A DNA stretch of 10,000 bases from Trachelipus rathkii. Taxonomy: Eukaryota; Arthropoda; Malacostraca; Isopoda; Trachelipodidae. Position numbers and translations under genes: made by a program. The stretch covers positions 1 through 10,000 of the forward strand of contig JABUQX010099282.1 of assembly GCA_015478945.1 (NCBI GenBank), given 5' to 3'. The notes below the pieces were generated by a model. It made no database searches. It worked only from the letters and a program-made list of their open reading frames with translations, and was not told the DNA's origin. Position 1 is the first letter of the stretch; every line of letters starts with the position of its first letter. This document shows, piece by piece, positions 8,150-10,000 of the stretch.

Positions 8150-8600
8150 GTGAGCAGGGTGGGCGGTGGGGGTGTGTTTTGTGTGTGGCGGGTGTGTCGG
8201 GGTGGGGTGTGTGGGTCTGGGTGGGGTGTATTTGGTGGTGTGTGGTGTGTGTGTTGTGTGGGTTGGACTGGTCTTGTTTTAGGTGTGGGTGGTGTAATGT
8301 GGTGTGGGCGGTGGGGTGTTTGAGTGTCGTGTGTGGGTGGGTGGGGGGTGGTTTGGTGGGTGGTGGGGTTGGAGGGAGGCGGTGGGGTGGTTGGGGGGAG
8401 GGGGGGTGGGGGGTGGGTGGGTGGTAGGGGTGGTCATGGTGGGGTTGTGGGGGGTTTGGTGGCCAGTTCTGGTGTGACGGGCGGTCGTGTTTCGGTGTGG
8501 GAGTGCGGTGAGAAGCGAGTGGGTGGAGCGGTGTTCGGGGTGGGGGGGGGGGTGGTGGGGGGGGGGGGAGTTGGGTGTGTTGTTCCATCTTGGGTAGAGT
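8150..8600 (+). repeat. G/T-rich low-complexity tract with long G runs
   Basis: The + strand is nearly all G and T, built from irregular GGTG, GTGT and GGGGT words without a fixed unit. A and C are rare; for example 8341-8400 has three A and one C. G runs at 8394-8424 and 8537-8570 would allow G-quadruplexes. It is preceded by T runs at 8115-8140. The open frames across it, Gly/Val/Trp-rich on + and Pro/His/Thr-rich on -, are results of base composition and not genes. It may be a minisatellite-like tract or an assembly artefact. Confidence 0.85.
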
Positions 8601-9061
8601 GGTTGTGGGTGACCTACCGGAGTCCGGACGACGGCACAGTCTTTTGGTCGACTGACTCTCATCCGGACCATCGAGCCCACTCATCCGCATAGAGCTCATC
8701 CTATGCATCTAACAGCTCTACCATCAGTCTCATCTACCTTCACAGACTCCTGGCCTGGCGCAGCCGACCTAGCAGCTCACTCTTCAGTAAATACCGACGA
8801 AACTACCTCCGCAACCGTACAGGGATCCGAGCCCACTACTGCGCTCTCCTGCCTTAACCTAGAGCAGCAGCACATCCCGCATCCATCATATCGGCATCTA
8901 TCAACCCGCACACTGGACTAAACAACCACCTACTATCTACCACCCTCGCCATAATAACATTGTCATCCAACCCAAGTGGATAACAACATCAAGACAGCGA
9001 GATCCATCCAAGAAGCCGCATCACTCTCCAGAATAGCAGTAAATGGACCCACTACCCATAG
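8601..9061. other. C/A-rich stretch of unknown nature
   Basis: The composition is balanced to C/A-rich, unlike either neighbour. A frame without stops runs from 8613 to 8921 on + (about 100 codons, an ATG at 8703), rich in Ser, Thr, Pro and Ala, but without recognisable motif, signal peptide or Cys pattern. It could be the worn N-terminal part of the env-like gene that follows, or unrelated low-complexity DNA. I see no RNA gene or repeat structure beyond a small inverted pair, AGAGCT at 8691-8696 and AGCTCT at 8714-8719. Confidence 0.4.
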
Positions 9062-9469
9062 GACACACAACACGACACCTCCCACACTACTCCTAGAACA
9101 GCATTAACTGACGACAGATTCCAGTGCCCTACACCCCGAAGCTCCCAAGTGTTTGCTTCCATTGATGATCAGTCTTGTTTACTATCTTTAATCTTGAATT
9201 TCACCAATGATTTTTCGCACTGCCCTATTGCAGAATACAAGACTATCGAACCTTATACTGTCGCTTTAGGACACTTCACCCTTATTTCTTTTTCAGAAAA
9301 AACTAGGGCTTCAATCGCATGTGAGAAACCCAATTCTATCCAGCATGTCTATGACTATGTCTTTACTATTCCTCACGGATGTGCTTTCATTTCTTCTAAG
9401 TTTCAGTTTAAGAATCCTATCCACCTAGAAAAAGAACATAACCCTCTCTTCCTTAATTTCTTACTCTGA
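9062..9469 (+). pseudogene. env: Env-like glycoprotein ectodomain fragment
   Basis: The frame is open from 9062 and looks convincingly protein-coding from about 9149 (a GTG codon, not a real start). It has four Cys in contexts such as S-C-L-L-S, S-H-C-P-I, I-A-C-E and H-G-C-A-F, one N-glycosylation sequon N-F-T, and mixed hydrophobic and polar sequence as in a secreted ectodomain. It leads by one frameshift into a transmembrane protein tail, which supports reading it as the membrane-proximal part of an envelope-like protein of a Gypsy element. Such proteins can mediate entry in errantiviruses; here the N-terminal half, fusion peptide and cleavage site are not visible. The TGA at 9467-9469 is a frameshift product, since sense continues in frame 3 from about 9465. 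I infer Env from architecture and context, not from a signature motif. Confidence 0.6.
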
Positions 9470-9974
9470 TCACGTTTTATTCAACTTCTTATCTCACGTT
9501 GCTTTACCTAACATTTCTTCTGTTTTGTTCCCTAAGTTTCAAACTTTAAAAGAAATTCATTGGAATCAAAGATTGGATCAATTAAATCAAACAATGCATC
9601 CTTTCACACCGTACTTCCCACAAATTAAATTCATCCCATATATTGGAGGAGGAACTTCTGGCACGATCTTTTTCATTATAGTTCTTGTCATCGCGTATTT
9701 CGTTTGGACTAAAAGAGTATTCCTTTGCAAAATGTGTATGCCGAAGGGACCAACACCAACTGAAAGCATTCCACTTCAGGCCATCCCAACACCCAATGTT
9801 CGAATACAATTAACACCTGAAGATACACCTTTAAACAACCTGGTTCAGATAAGATCTCGACCCAGTTCCCCAGCTCCTGTCCAACGCTTGTCTTTACTTC
9901 CGAGACCTCCTATGCCTCTTCCTAACCCTCGAGCTATTACCTCTTCTGAAAACCAAGTGACGTATTCTAATTGA
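9465..9974 (+). pseudogene. env: Env-like C-terminus: stem, transmembrane helix and Pro-rich tail
   Basis: Frame 3 carries on from the upstream fragment and is open to TGA at 9972-9974. Numbered from the TTG at 9525, the stem has a sequon N-Q-T and aromatic residues. A Gly-rich turn G-G-G-T-S-G at 41-46 leads into a hydrophobic helix at about 47-61, then the basic stop-transfer W-T-K-R at 61-64. F-L-C-K-M-C follows, a juxtamembrane Cys pair of the kind often palmitoylated. The remaining 75 residues are a Pro/Ser-rich cytoplasmic tail. This single-pass, C-tail-inside layout is that of a retroviral or errantivirus Env end. There is no ATG suited to make this a separate gene. The frame itself has no break, so only the join at about 9460-9469 is damaged. 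Confidence 0.62.
9663..9710 (+). other. Predicted transmembrane segment of Env-like protein
   Basis: About 16 residues rich in Ile, Val, Phe and Leu, preceded by Gly/Thr/Ser and followed by Lys-Arg, fit a membrane anchor with the C-terminus in the cytoplasm. It is the clearest single marker that this coding remnant is a membrane glycoprotein. Confidence 0.8.
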
Positions 9975-10000
9975 AATCAATATTAACGTTCAAGATTCTC

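Noticed and set aside
8117..8692. Gly/Val/Trp-rich plus-strand open frames
   Set aside because: Same cause. The G/T composition removes most stop codons, and the product is low-complexity without motifs.
8106..8708. 200-codon minus-strand open frame, Pro/His/Thr-rich
   Set aside because: It is the complement of the G/T tract: stops are rare because the strand is almost only C and A. There are no domains and no plausible start context, and similar empty frames exist in the other phases.
6301..9061. CRISPR array, satellite with a fixed period, or transposon ends
   Set aside because: I found no regularly spaced identical repeats and no terminal inverted repeats. The G/T tract has no constant unit length.

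Overview
The window holds a decaying long-terminal-repeat retrotransposon of the Ty3/Gypsy (Metaviridae) type, on the + strand, followed by non-coding DNA of very uneven composition and then the 3' part of an envelope-like gene. A Ty3/Gypsy pol together with an env-like membrane protein points to an animal genome, most likely an invertebrate such as an arthropod. That is an inference; no host gene is present to fix the species. There are no bacterial operons, rRNA, convincing tRNA or CRISPR.

Layout. 1-598: 3' end of gag with a CCHC zinc knuckle, open through the left edge of the window. 589-595: a canonical -1 slippery heptamer directly before the gag stop; the -1 frame is the protease frame. 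595-1341: aspartic protease (DTG). 1276 to about 1440: a 57-nt tandem repeat whose second unit carries a 1-nt insertion that ends the frame. About 1342-2175: the protease-to-RT spacer in the next frame. About 2173-3969: reverse transcriptase and RNase H plus the start of the integrase zinc finger, intact except for an in-frame 21-nt duplication. 3969-4303: the integrase zinc finger and first part of the core, scattered over frames. 4304-5305: integrase C-terminal half, GPY/F module and a Glu-rich tail. In an intact element gag-pol would be one polyprotein made by -1 frameshifting: Gag packages RNA, protease cuts the precursor, RT/RNase H makes cDNA and integrase inserts it. This copy has at least five frame breaks in pol and cannot make an intact polyprotein.

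5302-6300 holds short open stretches in changing frames, probably the pol tail or a degraded third gene, not assigned. 6301-8105 is very AT-rich and increasingly G-depleted; about 8150-8600 flips abruptly to a nearly pure G/T tract; 8600-9061 is C/A-rich without a recognisable gene. 9062-9974 is the C-terminal half of an Env-like glycoprotein (ectodomain, transmembrane helix, Cys motif and Pro-rich tail) broken by one frameshift. A gag-pol-env order with about 3.8 kb of mostly non-coding DNA between pol and the env remnant suggests that foreign or rearranged sequence separates them. No LTR can be identified, because the 5' LTR lies outside the window and gives nothing to compare with.

No new biological system is evident. 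The most unusual features are the composition switch at about 8.1 kb, the well-preserved -1 frameshift signal, and the 19-codon repeat that pinpoints a 1-nt insertion.
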